NCBI GenBank assembly: GCA_963675365.2
Contig: CAXXVA010000003.1
Location: 620,001 to 684,000, forward strand
Reading direction: 5' to 3'
DNA: 64,000 nt
Source: CAXXOK01 sp963675365
Lineage (GTDB): Bacteria; Bacillota; Clostridia; Christensenellales; Aristaeellaceae
Positions 38,419 through 46,731 of the stretch are shown piece by piece. The position numbers and the translations under genes are program-made. Every line of letters begins with the position of its first letter. Position 1 is the stretch's first letter. Below the pieces are notes generated by a model. It was not told where the DNA came from, did not search any database, and saw nothing but the letters and a program-made list of their open reading frames with translations.

Positions 38419-39291
38419 TTGCGCAGTATGACGGGTTTCGGAAGCGGACATCAAAGCCGCGACGGCCGCGATATCGCACTCGAGCTGAAATCGGTCAACC
38501 ACCGGTATCTGGATTTAAATTTCAGGCTGCCCAAAGCCCTGGCCTTATTTGAAGATCCGCTGCGGCAGTGGATACGAGACGGCGGCGTCAAGCGCGGGCA
38601 TCTGGACGTATCCGTAAATTACCGCAACACCCGCACGGATGCGAAAATCATCGCGCTGGACCGGGACCTGCTTGCGCTTACCGCCAAAGAGACGAAACTC
38701 GCGGCGGATTCCCTGGGCATGAGCGAACCGACGCTATACGAGCTGATCAAGCTTTCAGACGCGCTGTCGGTCACACAAGCCGAGGAAGACTTGGGAGAAG
38801 TGCTTGCGCTCCTGTGGGAAGCCTTTGAGGAGGCGCAGGAAGCCTTGCAGACGATGCGGGAACGGGAAGGAACGGCGCTGCGCAAGGATTTGGAATTGAA
38901 CCTGCGGGCTGTGGAAAGCGCGGCGGCGGCGATCGCCGAGCTGGCGCCGACCGTGCCCGCGGAATACCGCGAACGCCTGGACGCCCGCCTGAAGGAATGG
39001 GACGTGGAAATCCCCGATCCCGCGCGCGTCGCGCAGGAAGTAGCCCTGCTGGCCGATAAATGCGCGATCGACGAGGAGCTATCCCGGCTGCAAAGCCATT
39101 TTCAGCAATTCAGGGCATGCTTTTCACAGGACGCGGAAACGGGCCGCAGAATGGATTTTCTCCTGCAGGAGATGAACCGGGAGATCAACACCATCGGTTC
39201 CAAGGCGTCCAGCGCTGAGATTACCAAAAACGTCGTAGAGATGAAAAGCGTGCTGGAAAAGCTGCGCGAGCAGGTGCAGAACGTTGAGTGA
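38419..39291 (+). CDS. yicC: YicC/YloC-family endoribonuclease
   Basis: About 290 residues. The start RSMTGFGSG, ELKSVNHRYLDLNFRLPKAL and the C-terminal DFLLQEMNREINTIGSKASS are the hallmarks of the YicC family, whose members act as endoribonucleases. TTG 38419 is chosen because family proteins begin one or two residues before SMTGFG; ATG 38428 is the alternative. It leads the conserved yicC-remA-gmk-rpoZ-coaBC order. Confidence 0.9.
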   Translation: MRSMTGFGSGHQSRDGRDIALELKSVNHRYLDLNFRLPKALALFEDPLRQWIRDGGVKRGHLDVSVNYRNTRTDAKIIALDRDLLALTAKETKLAADSLGMSEPTLYELIKLSDALSVTQAEEDLGEVLALLWEAFEEAQEALQTMREREGTALRKDLELNLRAVESAAAAIAELAPTVPAEYRERLDARLKEWDVEIPDPARVAQEVALLADKCAIDEELSRLQSHFQQFRACFSQDAETGRRMDFLLQEMNREINTIGSKASSAEITKNVVEMKSVLEKLREQVQNVE

Positions 39292-39303
39292 GGTTGAAGG
39301 CGG

Positions 39304-39561
39304 ATGCGTCTGATCAATATCGGGTTTGGGAACATGATAAGCGTGGACCGCATTACCGCCGTGGTCAACCCCGACAGCGCGCCGGTCAAGCGGCTGGTGC
39401 AGGAAGCGCGGGATGAAAAGCGTCTGCTGGACGCCACCCAGGGAAGGCGGACGCGCGCGGTGATCCTCTTAAGCTCCAACCAGATCGTGCTGTCGGCCAT
39501 TCAGCCGGAAACCATTTCCAGCCGCGCGTCCAGCAAAGAAACCGAGGAGAGGCAGGACTGA
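39304..39561 (+). CDS. remA: RemA-family regulator (DUF370)
   Basis: An 85-residue small protein starting MRLINIGFGNMISVDRITAV and containing ATQGRRTRAVILLSSNQIVL, both typical of RemA/YlzA. In B. subtilis RemA is a DNA-binding activator of biofilm matrix genes. It lies between yicC and gmk, the conserved Firmicute context. In non-biofilm clostridia the targets are unknown. Confidence 0.9.
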   Translation: MRLINIGFGNMISVDRITAVVNPDSAPVKRLVQEARDEKRLLDATQGRRTRAVILLSSNQIVLSAIQPETISSRASSKETEERQD

Positions 39562-39562
39562 C

Positions 39563-40174
39563 ATGAGCATCACCATCAAACGCAGGGGAATGCTGCTGAT
39601 CATCTCCGGTCCGTCCGGCGCGGGGAAAGGCACGCTGTGCAAAATTCTTTTGGACAAAGACAAGAGCTTCGCGTTTTCCTGCAGCGTGACCACACGGGAT
39701 GCCCGCGAGGGCGAGATGGACGGCGTGGATTACCGCTTCATCGACGAGGCGGAGTTCCAGCGCATGATCGATAACGACGAGCTGCTGGAATATGCGACCG
39801 TTCACGGGCATCTGTACGGCACGCCAAGGCGCGAGATCGACAGCTTGCTGTCGGTGCACAAGAACGTGCTGTTGGATATCGATTCGCAGGGCGCCATGAG
39901 CGTGATGAAGAAGACCAAGGATTATGTCAGCGTATTCGTGATCGCGCCGAGCTTTGAGGATTTGCGCAAACGGCTTGAAAAGCGCAACGCCGAACGCCCC
40001 GAGGAGATCGAACGCCGCCTGAACAACGCCTACGGCGAGTTCCGCAAGGTGGATCTGTACAACTACGTGATCGTCAACGACGATGTGGACCGTGCGTTTT
40101 CGCTGCTTGAGTGCATCGTGAACGCCGAAAAACATAAAACCGTTCGCTTTTTGCCAACGATAGAGGAAGATTGA
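39563..40174 (+). CDS. gmk: Guanylate kinase
   Basis: A 203-residue kinase converting GMP to GDP. The P-loop is SGPSGAGKG (residues 15-23). The GMP-binding region has SVTTRDAREGEMDGVDYRF and EYATVHGHLYGTP. The start is one base after the remA stop, behind GAGAGG. Confidence 0.95.
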   Translation: MSITIKRRGMLLIISGPSGAGKGTLCKILLDKDKSFAFSCSVTTRDAREGEMDGVDYRFIDEAEFQRMIDNDELLEYATVHGHLYGTPRREIDSLLSVHKNVLLDIDSQGAMSVMKKTKDYVSVFVIAPSFEDLRKRLEKRNAERPEEIERRLNNAYGEFRKVDLYNYVIVNDDVDRAFSLLECIVNAEKHKTVRFLPTIEED

Positions 40175-40186
40175 GGAGGAACAGGT

Positions 40187-40393
40187 ATGGCCATTATCAA
40201 ACCGACGATCGTCGAGCTTTGCGAAAAGGCGGACAGCCGCTACACGCTGGTTGTGGAAGCCAGCAAACGCGCAAGGCAGCTTCTGGGCGGCGCGCAGCCG
40301 CTGATCGACGATAAGGAAATGAAACCCCTGCATGTCGCAGTGGACGAGATCAACCGCGGGCTTTTAACCTACGTGCGTACGGACGGCGAATAA
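40187..40393 (+). CDS. rpoZ: RNA polymerase omega subunit
   Basis: A 68-residue omega subunit aiding polymerase assembly. YTLVVEASKRARQLLGGAQ is the conserved core, equivalent to the E. coli YxLVxxAAxRARQL segment. It starts behind GAGGAAC and precedes coaBC by one base. Confidence 0.92.
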   Translation: MAIIKPTIVELCEKADSRYTLVVEASKRARQLLGGAQPLIDDKEMKPLHVAVDEINRGLLTYVRTDGE

Positions 40394-40394
40394 A

Positions 40395-41597
40395 ATGCCG
40401 AAAAACGTCGTCGTCGGGGTCACCGGCGGCATTGCGGCTTACAAAGCCGTGATGCTGGTTTCAAGGCTAAAAAAACTGGGCGTAAACGTTGACGTCATTA
40501 TGACGAAAAACGCCCGGGAATTCGTCGCGCCGTTAAGCTTTGAAACCATCAGCCAAAATCCCGTCACGACCGATACCTTCAAGCGCGAGCAAAGCTGGGA
40601 GATCGAGCACATCGCGCTGGCGCGCAAGGCGGATCTGTTCGTTATCGCTCCGGCGACGGCAAACATCATCGCCAAGATGGCGCAGGGCATCGCCGACGAT
40701 ATGCTGTCGACCACGCTGCTGGCCACCAAAGCGCCGGTGCTTTTTGCCCCGGCCATGAACACCGTCATGTGGCAGGCCGAGGCGACGCAGAAAAACGTGC
40801 AGATCCTCAAGGACCGCGGCGTGATGATGATTACACCCGAAAGCGGCTTGCTCGCCTGCGGCGAGGTGGGGGAAGGCCGCATGGTCGAACCCGAGCACAT
40901 CGCCGAGGAAGTGCAGCGGATTCTGTCGCTGCAAAACGATTTGCAAGGTCTGCGCGTGCTGGTTACGGCCGGCGCGACGCGGGAAAAACTCGATCCCGTG
41001 CGGTTTATTTCCAATCCCTCCACCGGGAAGATGGGCTACGCGATCGCCGAAGCGGCCAAAGAACGCGGCGCGGAGGTTATGCTGATCTCCGGTCCGTCGT
41101 CGCTGCCGCGGCCTGCCGGCGTGGAACTGAAATCCATCGAAACCACGGAGGATCTGTACAGGGAAATGCTCGCTTTATCCGCGCAGTACGATATCGTCGT
41201 CCAGGCGGCGGCGCCGTCGGACTACCGGTTCAAGGAGCAGAGCGATCAGAAGATCAAGAAGGGCGACCAGGGCATTACGCTGGATATGGTGCCCAATCCG
41301 GACGTCGCCAAAGCCGTCGGCGAGCGGAAAACGAACGGCCAGGTATTGGTCGGCTTTGCCGCCGAGACCGGAAACCTGATCGGGAACGCGCGGAGAAAAC
41401 TTTCGTCCAAGAATCTGGATATCGTCGTGGCAAACGACGTCACCATGAAGGGCGCGGGTTTTGGCACGGATACCAACGTCGCCACCGTGATCACCGGGGA
41501 CGCGGAAGTGCCTTACGAAAAGATGTCAAAGCGTGCGCTTGCCGACCGTATTCTGGACGCCGCCCTCAAGGTTTTCAAGGCAAAGCGCGGAGATTGA
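40395..41597 (+). CDS. coaBC: Bifunctional phosphopantothenoylcysteine decarboxylase / synthase
   Basis: A 400-residue coenzyme A biosynthesis enzyme. The N-terminal flavin decarboxylase (CoaC, 1-185) has GVTGGIAAYK, the catalytic His region EIEHIALARKAD, FAPAMNTVMW and LACGEVGEGRM. The C-terminal synthase (CoaB, from about 190) has TAGATREKLDPVRFISNPS and AVGERKTNGQVLVGFAAET. It is the last gene of its operon; the usual next gene, priA, is replaced here by a tRNA cluster. Confidence 0.95.
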   Translation: MPKNVVVGVTGGIAAYKAVMLVSRLKKLGVNVDVIMTKNAREFVAPLSFETISQNPVTTDTFKREQSWEIEHIALARKADLFVIAPATANIIAKMAQGIADDMLSTTLLATKAPVLFAPAMNTVMWQAEATQKNVQILKDRGVMMITPESGLLACGEVGEGRMVEPEHIAEEVQRILSLQNDLQGLRVLVTAGATREKLDPVRFISNPSTGKMGYAIAEAAKERGAEVMLISGPSSLPRPAGVELKSIETTEDLYREMLALSAQYDIVVQAAAPSDYRFKEQSDQKIKKGDQGITLDMVPNPDVAKAVGERKTNGQVLVGFAAETGNLIGNARRKLSSKNLDIVVANDVTMKGAGFGTDTNVATVITGDAEVPYEKMSKRALADRILDAALKVFKAKRGD

Positions 41598-41649
41598 GCC
41601 GCATCCGGTTTGCTTCGCCTGAAAATTGTGAAAATCGGGGATTTATTTC

Positions 41650-41678
41650 TTGACAAAACTTGGGATGCGGGTTAAGAT
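41650..41678 (+). promoter_or_regulatory. Promoter of the five-tRNA cluster
   Basis: TTGACA, 17-base spacer, TAAGAT, about 55 bases before the first tRNA. Confidence 0.75.
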
Positions 41679-41732
41679 ATTATCCGTCGCCGCCCCTGCA
41701 AAGCGGCGCTGGAGCATCAGGCAAACAGTCCT

Positions 41733-41808
41733 GGGAGCATAGCTCAGTTGGGAGAGCACTTGCCTTACAAGCAAGGGGTCACAGGTTCGAGCCCTGTTGT
41801 TCCCACCA
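41733..41808 (+). tRNA. tRNA-Val (anticodon TAC)
   Basis: 76 bases with encoded CCA. The acceptor GGGAGCA pairs with TGTTCCC. The anticodon stem CTTGC/GCAAG encloses loop CTTACAA, and the T loop is GGTTCGAGC. Confidence 0.95.
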
Positions 41809-41824
41809 TCCTTATGGTTTACAC

Positions 41825-41901
41825 GGCCAAGTAGTTCAGTTGGTTAGAATGCCAGCCTGTCACGCTGGAGGTCGAGGGTTCGAGCCCCTTCTTGGTCGCC
41901 A
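41825..41901 (+). tRNA. tRNA-Asp (anticodon GTC)
   Basis: 77 bases with encoded CCA. The acceptor GGCCAAG pairs with CTTGGTC. The anticodon loop is CTGTCAC between CCAGC and GCTGG. Confidence 0.95.
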
Positions 41902-41906
41902 TTTAC

Positions 41907-41982
41907 GCCTTGGTAGCTCAGTCGGTAGAGCAGTAGACTGAAAATCTACGTGTCGGTGGTTCGATTCCGCCCCAAGGCACCA
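41907..41982 (+). tRNA. tRNA-Phe (anticodon GAA)
   Basis: 76 bases with encoded CCA. The acceptor GCCTTGG pairs with CCAAGGC. The anticodon loop is CTGAAAA between GTAGA and TCTAC. Confidence 0.95.
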
Positions 41983-42017
41983 TCATACTTGTTCCAAGCA
42001 GGATCAAGTATACGGAT

Positions 42018-42092
42018 GCGGTAGTAGCTCAGTGGTAGAGTGCCACCTTGCCAAGGTGGATGTCGCGAGTCCGAATCTCGTCTACCGCTCCA
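42018..42092 (+). tRNA. tRNA-Gly (anticodon GCC)
   Basis: 75 bases ending TCCA. The acceptor GCGGTAG pairs with CTACCGC. The anticodon loop is TTGCCAA between CCACC and GGTGG. Confidence 0.95.
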
Positions 42093-42097
42093 TTCCA

Positions 42098-42172
42098 GGT
42101 GCCATAGCCAAGTGGTAAGGCCAAGGTCTGCAAAACCTTTATCCCCCAGTTCGAATCTGGGTGGCACCTCCA
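42098..42172 (+). tRNA. tRNA-Cys (anticodon GCA)
   Basis: 75 bases ending TCCA. The acceptor GGTGCCA pairs with TGGCACC. The anticodon loop is CTGCAAA between AAGGT and ACCTT. Confidence 0.94.
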
Positions 42173-42200
42173 TCTGGCTGGTTTTCGAACTGGCACGCAG

Positions 42201-42233
42201 AACGGCGCATGAACGATATATGCGCCGTTTTTG
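42201..42233 (+). terminator. Terminator of the tRNA cluster
   Basis: AACGGCGCAT / ATGCGCCGTT, a 10-bp stem with a 9-base loop, followed by TTT and TGTG. Confidence 0.9.
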
Positions 42234-42238
42234 TGTAC

Positions 42239-42262
42239 GCCTTGGGTTTTACAACCCAAGGC
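42239..42262. repeat. Perfect inverted repeat before the yajC promoter
   Basis: GCCTTGGGTT, loop TTAC, AACCCAAGGC: a 10-bp stem between the tRNA terminator and the yajC -35 box. It may be a second terminator or an operator. Confidence 0.6.
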
Positions 42263-42273
42263 GGCCGGAACGC

Positions 42274-42302
42274 TTGCTATTTACCGCATGCTTTGTTATA
42301 AT
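42274..42302 (+). promoter_or_regulatory. Promoter of yajC
   Basis: TTGCTA, 17-base spacer, perfect TATAAT, 45 bases upstream of the ATG. Confidence 0.75.
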
Positions 42303-42347
42303 TACTCACTGATATAACAGGGATACTTGAAAGGAGCCAATTTATAG

Positions 42348-42710
42348 ATGAATATCGCACAACTCTTGATGGGGCTTGACGCCGCCACCACCGATGTCGC
42401 AGCAGACGCAACCGGAGGAAGTCTTTTAGGTTTGCTGCTGCCCATGGTACTGATGTTCGCCGTGTTCTACTTCCTGCTCATCCGTCCGCAGCGGAAAAAG
42501 GACAAGAAGGTTAAGTCCATGCTCGCGGCGCTGAAAGTCGGCGACAGGATATCCACCATCGGCGGCATTTTCGGCACGATCACCGAAATCAAGGATGAAA
42601 CCATCGAGCTGACCGTCGGCAAGGACAACGTCAAGCTCATGATGGCGCGCTGGGCGATCCGCCAGGTGGAAGACGTCCCCGTGGAAAACGATACCGAAGT
42701 GCTAAATTAA
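42348..42710 (+). CDS. yajC: Preprotein translocase accessory subunit YajC
   Basis: A 120-residue single-span protein of the SecDF-YajC complex. The hydrophobic span LLGLLLPMVLMFAVFYFLLI (about 27-46) is followed at once by RPQRKKDKKVKSM and the GDRISTIGGIFGTI domain typical of YajC. SD AAAGGAGCC. In clostridia yajC usually stands near scfA/scfB and secDF; here scfAB follow but secDF does not. The stop codon touches the left end of a MITE-like element. Confidence 0.93.
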   Translation: MNIAQLLMGLDAATTDVAADATGGSLLGLLLPMVLMFAVFYFLLIRPQRKKDKKVKSMLAALKVGDRISTIGGIFGTITEIKDETIELTVGKDNVKLMMARWAIRQVEDVPVENDTEVLN

Positions 42711-42873
42711 GGTAAACGCTGATCAAATCCCTCGCGCGCTACCGGCTTGATTTCCACCAGCTTGCGCCTTTGAGAACCTCGACGTAGCGCTGCTACTACT
42801 TCGGTTCCCAAAAACACAATCTGATACAAATCCGGCTCGGTATCGCACAAGTTCTATATTCATCGTTTACCTT
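42709..42873. mobile_element. MITE-like element of 165 bases with terminal inverted repeats
   Basis: The ends are exact 10-base inverted repeats (AAGGTAAACG at 42709-42718, CGTTTACCTT at 42864-42873), extending to about 14 bases with one mismatch (ACG-C/A-TGA). The inside codes for nothing convincing and has its own hairpins: GAACC/GGTTC, and GTAGCG/CGCTAC-like pairing near 42790-42800. No clear target-site duplication is visible, so a folded RNA element is an alternative. It fills the yajC-scfA gap. Confidence 0.5.
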
Positions 42874-42906
42874 GGGTACTTTGAACCACTTGGAGGAATG
42901 TGATTT

Positions 42907-43101
42907 ATGAAACATTTTCAAACGGTCGCACAGCCCGGCCTGCAGGACACGGTACAACACGGCGGCTGCGGCGAATGCCAAAGCTCCTGCCAGAGCGCAT
43001 GCAAAACCAGCTGCACGGTAGCCAACCAGAGCTGCGCGCAAAAGGAACAGGAACTCATTGCGGGACGCGACGGGAAAGTTAACCGCACCGAAAAGCGGTA
43101 A
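42907..43101 (+). CDS. scfA: SCIFF ranthipeptide precursor (six cysteines in forty-five)
   Basis: A 64-residue ribosomal peptide precursor. CGECQSSCQSACKTSCTVAN followed by QSC carries the six cysteines at the spacing that defines SCIFF; thioether links form to a nearby Thr (ACKTSC) in characterised homologues. The start follows GGAGG about 9 bases upstream. The C-terminal stretch after the last Cys (AQKEQELIAGRDGKVNRTEKR) is longer than in the usual 45-residue form. SCIFF is nearly universal in Clostridia; its role is still unclear, with quorum or signalling roles proposed. Confidence 0.92.
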   Translation: MKHFQTVAQPGLQDTVQHGGCGECQSSCQSACKTSCTVANQSCAQKEQELIAGRDGKVNRTEKR

Positions 43102-43121
43102 GCACACCAGAGTTCAATATC

Positions 43122-43152
43122 AAACCGCGGCGCTGTAACAGCCGCGGTTTTT
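43122..43152 (+). terminator. Hairpin between scfA and scfB (terminator-like)
   Basis: AAACCGCGGC / GCCGCGGTTT, a perfect 10-bp stem with loop GCTGTAACA and a TTTTTC tail, placed 19 bases before scfB. It would let precursor mRNA exceed maturase mRNA by partial termination. Confidence 0.75.
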
Positions 43153-43170
43153 CAACGCGGAGGGTATAAT

Positions 43171-44547
43171 TTGGTACACGTATTCAAGGCGCTTGGGCAG
43201 GCGGTCGCGCTGGATGTCGGCAGCGGCGGCGTGTATGCGCTGGATGAGATCGCATACGACGCACTGACGGTTTATATCGGCAATCCAGAGGCTTCCGATG
43301 CGGAAATTGTGTCAGCGCTCAAAGAGAAATATCAAGAGGATCAACTGACGGAAACGCTTTCAGAGCTGCGCGAGATGATTTCCGAGGGATATTTGTTTAC
43401 CCCGGACGAAGAACCGGAGATCCAGGTGAACACCGCCGGAATCGTCAAGGCGATGTGCATCCACGCGGCGCACGACTGCAACCTCCGCTGCACGTATTGC
43501 TTTGCGGACGCGGGGGAGTACCATATGCGCGACCGGTCCCTGATCTCGCCGGAGACCGGAAAAAAAGCGCTGGATTGGCTGGTGCGGAAAAGCGGGAACC
43601 GCCACAATCTGGAGGTCGATTTTTTCGGCGGCGAACCGCTGTTAAACTTCCCGGCGATCAAAGAAATCGTCGCCTATGGCCGGGAACTGGAAACGCAATA
43701 TCATAAGCACTTCAAGTTCACCACAACCACCAACGGCGTGAACCTGAACGATGAAATGATCGACTTTCTCAACCGTGAGATGGATAACGTCGTCATTTCC
43801 ATCGACGGCAGGGAAGAAGTGCACGACAGGATGCGTCCCACCGCCAACGGCAAGGGCAGTTATGCCCTGATCATGGATCATGCAAAGAAGCTGGTCAGGG
43901 AGCGCAAACAGCAGCAGTACTATATTCGCGGCACCTATACCCGCTATAATCTCGATTTTGCCAACGACGTACTGCACCTGGCCGACGAGGGTTTTGAGCA
44001 GCTTTCCATCGAGCCTGTGGTAACAAGCGCGGATAAACCTTACGCCCTGCGGACGGAGGACATGCCGCGCATCGGCGAGGAATACGAGCGGCTCGGGAAG
44101 GAATACCTGAAGCGCCGCAGAGACGGGCGCTGGTTTAATTTTTTTCACTTCATGCTCGACCTCACGGGCGGCCCCTGCCTGCAGAAACGGCTTACGGGCT
44201 GCGGCGCGGGGAACGAGTACGTCGCTGTGACGCCGCAAGGCGATATCTATCCCTGTCATCAGTTCGTTGGCAGGGAGAATATGCGCATGGGATCGGTTTT
44301 GGACGATACGTTCGACAAAAGCATGCAGACCCATTTCAAGGGCAATCATGTGCTGGCAAAAGAAAAGTGCCGCAGTTGCTGGGCACGTTTCTATTGCAGC
44401 GGGGGCTGCGCCGCCAATGCGCACGCGTTCAATGGTGATATTACAAAGCCTTACGAGCTGGAATGCAGCCTGGAGCAAAAGCGGCTGGAATGCGCGATGG
44501 CGATTTATGCGATAGAGCAGAGAGACCGGCTCAGCGGAGATTCGTAA
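43171..44547 (+). CDS. scfB: SCIFF radical SAM maturase (SPASM protein)
   Basis: A 458-residue radical SAM enzyme that installs the thioether in SCIFF. The N terminus (1-90) is a RiPP-recognition-type domain. The SAM cluster is C103-x3-C107-x2-C110 (CNLRCTYC). Auxiliary SPASM clusters use GGPCLQKRLTGCGAGNEY, DIYPCHQF and KCRSCWARFYCSGGC. The start is TTG 43171 behind GGAGGG; the family begins M(I/V)HVFKALGQ, which matches. Its stop overlaps the next gene, convergent, by 17 bases. Confidence 0.95.
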   Translation: MVHVFKALGQAVALDVGSGGVYALDEIAYDALTVYIGNPEASDAEIVSALKEKYQEDQLTETLSELREMISEGYLFTPDEEPEIQVNTAGIVKAMCIHAAHDCNLRCTYCFADAGEYHMRDRSLISPETGKKALDWLVRKSGNRHNLEVDFFGGEPLLNFPAIKEIVAYGRELETQYHKHFKFTTTTNGVNLNDEMIDFLNREMDNVVISIDGREEVHDRMRPTANGKGSYALIMDHAKKLVRERKQQQYYIRGTYTRYNLDFANDVLHLADEGFEQLSIEPVVTSADKPYALRTEDMPRIGEEYERLGKEYLKRRRDGRWFNFFHFMLDLTGGPCLQKRLTGCGAGNEYVAVTPQGDIYPCHQFVGRENMRMGSVLDDTFDKSMQTHFKGNHVLAKEKCRSCWARFYCSGGCAANAHAFNGDITKPYELECSLEQKRLECAMAIYAIEQRDRLSGDS

Positions 44548-45172
44548 GAAGATAATTCAAAAACTTGATAGAATACTCGTCGTTTCCGTTCCGGTACAGA
44601 ACGCATAGCACCATGTCGGACGGATCAATCGCATAGTCCGAAAAGCCTGTGAGCAGATCGGCTGGGATGCCGTAAAGGCGCTTGCCCTCCTGGCCCGGGT
44701 CGGGATCGGTCAGCGTCGCCATACCGGCGTAAAGATCCAGTCCCGACGTATCCAGCGTTCCGGCGTCCACGTATGACTGCAAATCCATAAACGCGCCGGC
44801 CGGGGCAAAACGATCGAAATATTCCTTTGAGAGCATGTAGATATCGCCCTGCGCCGCGGTAATCCATACGGTGATCTGCATATCGCCGTAGTAATCGCTG
44901 GAAATGGTCACAGGCTGCGCGGTGACCAGCTCCATTTCGGGCATGATCTGTTCATGAATGCGGTCGGCAAGCGCCTGCAGGCTGTCTGTATTGGCGGTGG
45001 TGGACTGCACGTAAAACTCCACCCGCAAATCTTCCGGCGGCTGATAACGCGTGGTGGTGTAAATCAGGTTCCAGCCAAACAGCGCCACCGCTACGACCAC
45101 CAGATACATCCAAAGGGAGTACTGAAAATGGTGGCGGATTTTACGCTTGGTTATCGGCATGTGTAAAGCCAT
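44531..45172 (-). CDS. Hypothetical membrane-anchored protein
   Basis: 213 residues with one N-terminal span (SLWMYLVVVAVALFGWNLIY, about 19-38) after a basic head, then an external domain of about 170 residues. Parts of it (DIYMLSKEYFDRFAPAGAFM, LYGIPADLLTGFSD) resemble the C-terminal part of periplasmic sugar-binding proteins, but the match is weak. It starts behind GGAGGG. It probably forms a unit of its own, downstream of lysS by 26 bases. Function unknown. Confidence 0.65.
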   Translation of the reverse strand: MALHMPITKRKIRHHFQYSLWMYLVVVAVALFGWNLIYTTTRYQPPEDLRVEFYVQSTTANTDSLQALADRIHEQIMPEMELVTAQPVTISSDYYGDMQITVWITAAQGDIYMLSKEYFDRFAPAGAFMDLQSYVDAGTLDTSGLDLYAGMATLTDPDPGQEGKRLYGIPADLLTGFSDYAIDPSDMVLCVLYRNGNDEYSIKFLNYLLTNLR

Positions 45173-45198
45173 GGGAATCCCTCCGTACGAGCCGGGTC

Positions 45199-46701
45199 TT
45201 ATTTAATCGGTTTCATTGTGGGGAACAGCAGCACGTCGCGGATGGACGCGTTATCGGTAAACAGCATCACCATGCGGTCGATGCCAAAGCCCAGACCGCC
45301 TGTCGGCGGCATGCCGAGCTCGAGCGCGTTGACGAAATCCTCGTCCACCTCGGCGTGGATACCTTCGGCTTTGCGGATACGCACCTGTTCTTCAAAACGT
45401 CTGCGCTGGTCCAGCGGATCGTTGAGCTCGGAAAAGGCGTTGCCCATCTCGTGCCCGTTGATGAAAAACTCAAAGCGCTCCGTCAGGTCCGGGTTTTCGG
45501 GCTTGCGCTTGGCCAGCGGCGAAATATCCACGGGGTAATCGATAATGAAAACCGGCTGAATCAGCGTCGCTTCTACAAACTCGTCAAACAGCGCCGCCAG
45601 ACATTCGCCGCGTTTCCAGGTTTTTTCAAAGTGAACGTCCTTGGCTTTCAGCGCCGCGCGGGCGTCCTCGTCGGACGTCCAGTCGGCATACCGCACGCCG
45701 CAGGCTTCTTCCACGGCGTCGGCCATGGTAACGCGCTTCCAGGGCGCTTTGAGCTCGATCTCGTGGCCCTGATAGGGTACGAGCGTCGAGCCGCACACGG
45801 TTTCCGCCACGTAGGAATACAGCTGCTCCACCATTTCCATTACGGCGTTGTAGTCCACGTACGCCTGATAGGTTTCTACGGTGGTGAACTCAGGGTTATG
45901 GGTGGCGTCCATGCCCTCGTTGCGGAACAGCCGGCCCACTTCGTACACCTTGTCAAACCCGCCGACGATAAGGCGCTTTAAATACAACTCCGTTTCAATG
46001 CGCAGAAACATATCCAGATCCAGCGCGTTGAGATGGGTTTTAAACGTGCGTGCCGCCGCGCCGATCTCGATAGTCTGCAGCACGGGGGTATCCACTTCCA
46101 GAAAGCCGCGCGCGTCCAGAAACTCGCGCACCGCCTTCAAAATCAGGGTGCGCTTGCGGAAGGTATCGCGTACCTCGGGGTTGACGATCATATCCACGTA
46201 ACGCTGCCGGTACCGAAGATCCGGATCCTTCAGGCCGTGGTACTTTTCGGGCAGCACTTTCAGGCTTTTGGCCAGCAGCGTGATGGATTGCACGTGCAGG
46301 CTGATCTCGCCCTTCTGGGTGCGGAACACCGTGCCGGTGACGCCGACGACGTCGCCGATATCAAAGGCCTTGAACGCCATGTATTCATCGACGCCGATAT
46401 CGTCGCGCCGGACATAAATCTGCAATTGGCCGTCCGTGTCCAGAATGTTGGCAAACGAAGCCTTGCCCATGACGCGTTTGGACATCAGCCGCCCGGCGAG
46501 GGACGCAAACTGACCCTCCAGCGCGTCAAAATCGGACAGGATCTCCCGGCTGGTTTTGCTGACGTTAAAATGTGTGACGGCATACGGGCTTTGGCCCGCT
46601 TCCATCAGCTTGCTGAGCTTCTCGCGGCGGATGTTCTCCTGCTCGCTGAGTTGCTGTTCGTCAAGCGGTTCTGGTATTGGGTTTTGGGAAACGGGATCCA
46701 T
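45199..46701 (-). CDS. lysS: Lysyl-tRNA synthetase, class II
   Basis: A 500-residue class IIb synthetase. The OB-fold anticodon domain (about 60-170) has RLMSKRVMGKASFANILD. Catalytic motifs follow: YRQRYVDMI with RKRTLIL (motif 1), FRNEGMDATHNPEFTTVE (motif 2) and GLGFGIDRMVML (motif 3). It lies 30 bases after greA on the same strand, the usual Firmicute pairing. No T-box leader is seen. Confidence 0.96.
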   Translation of the reverse strand: MDPVSQNPIPEPLDEQQLSEQENIRREKLSKLMEAGQSPYAVTHFNVSKTSREILSDFDALEGQFASLAGRLMSKRVMGKASFANILDTDGQLQIYVRRDDIGVDEYMAFKAFDIGDVVGVTGTVFRTQKGEISLHVQSITLLAKSLKVLPEKYHGLKDPDLRYRQRYVDMIVNPEVRDTFRKRTLILKAVREFLDARGFLEVDTPVLQTIEIGAAARTFKTHLNALDLDMFLRIETELYLKRLIVGGFDKVYEVGRLFRNEGMDATHNPEFTTVETYQAYVDYNAVMEMVEQLYSYVAETVCGSTLVPYQGHEIELKAPWKRVTMADAVEEACGVRYADWTSDEDARAALKAKDVHFEKTWKRGECLAALFDEFVEATLIQPVFIIDYPVDISPLAKRKPENPDLTERFEFFINGHEMGNAFSELNDPLDQRRRFEEQVRIRKAEGIHAEVDEDFVNALELGMPPTGGLGFGIDRMVMLFTDNASIRDVLLFPTMKPIK

Positions 46702-46731
46702 TCTATTTCATCCTTTCGGGGAACTGCGAAA

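Noticed and set aside
41660..42312. Several frames over the tRNA cluster on both strands
   Set aside because: They cover functional tRNA genes and have no ribosome sites; a common artefact.
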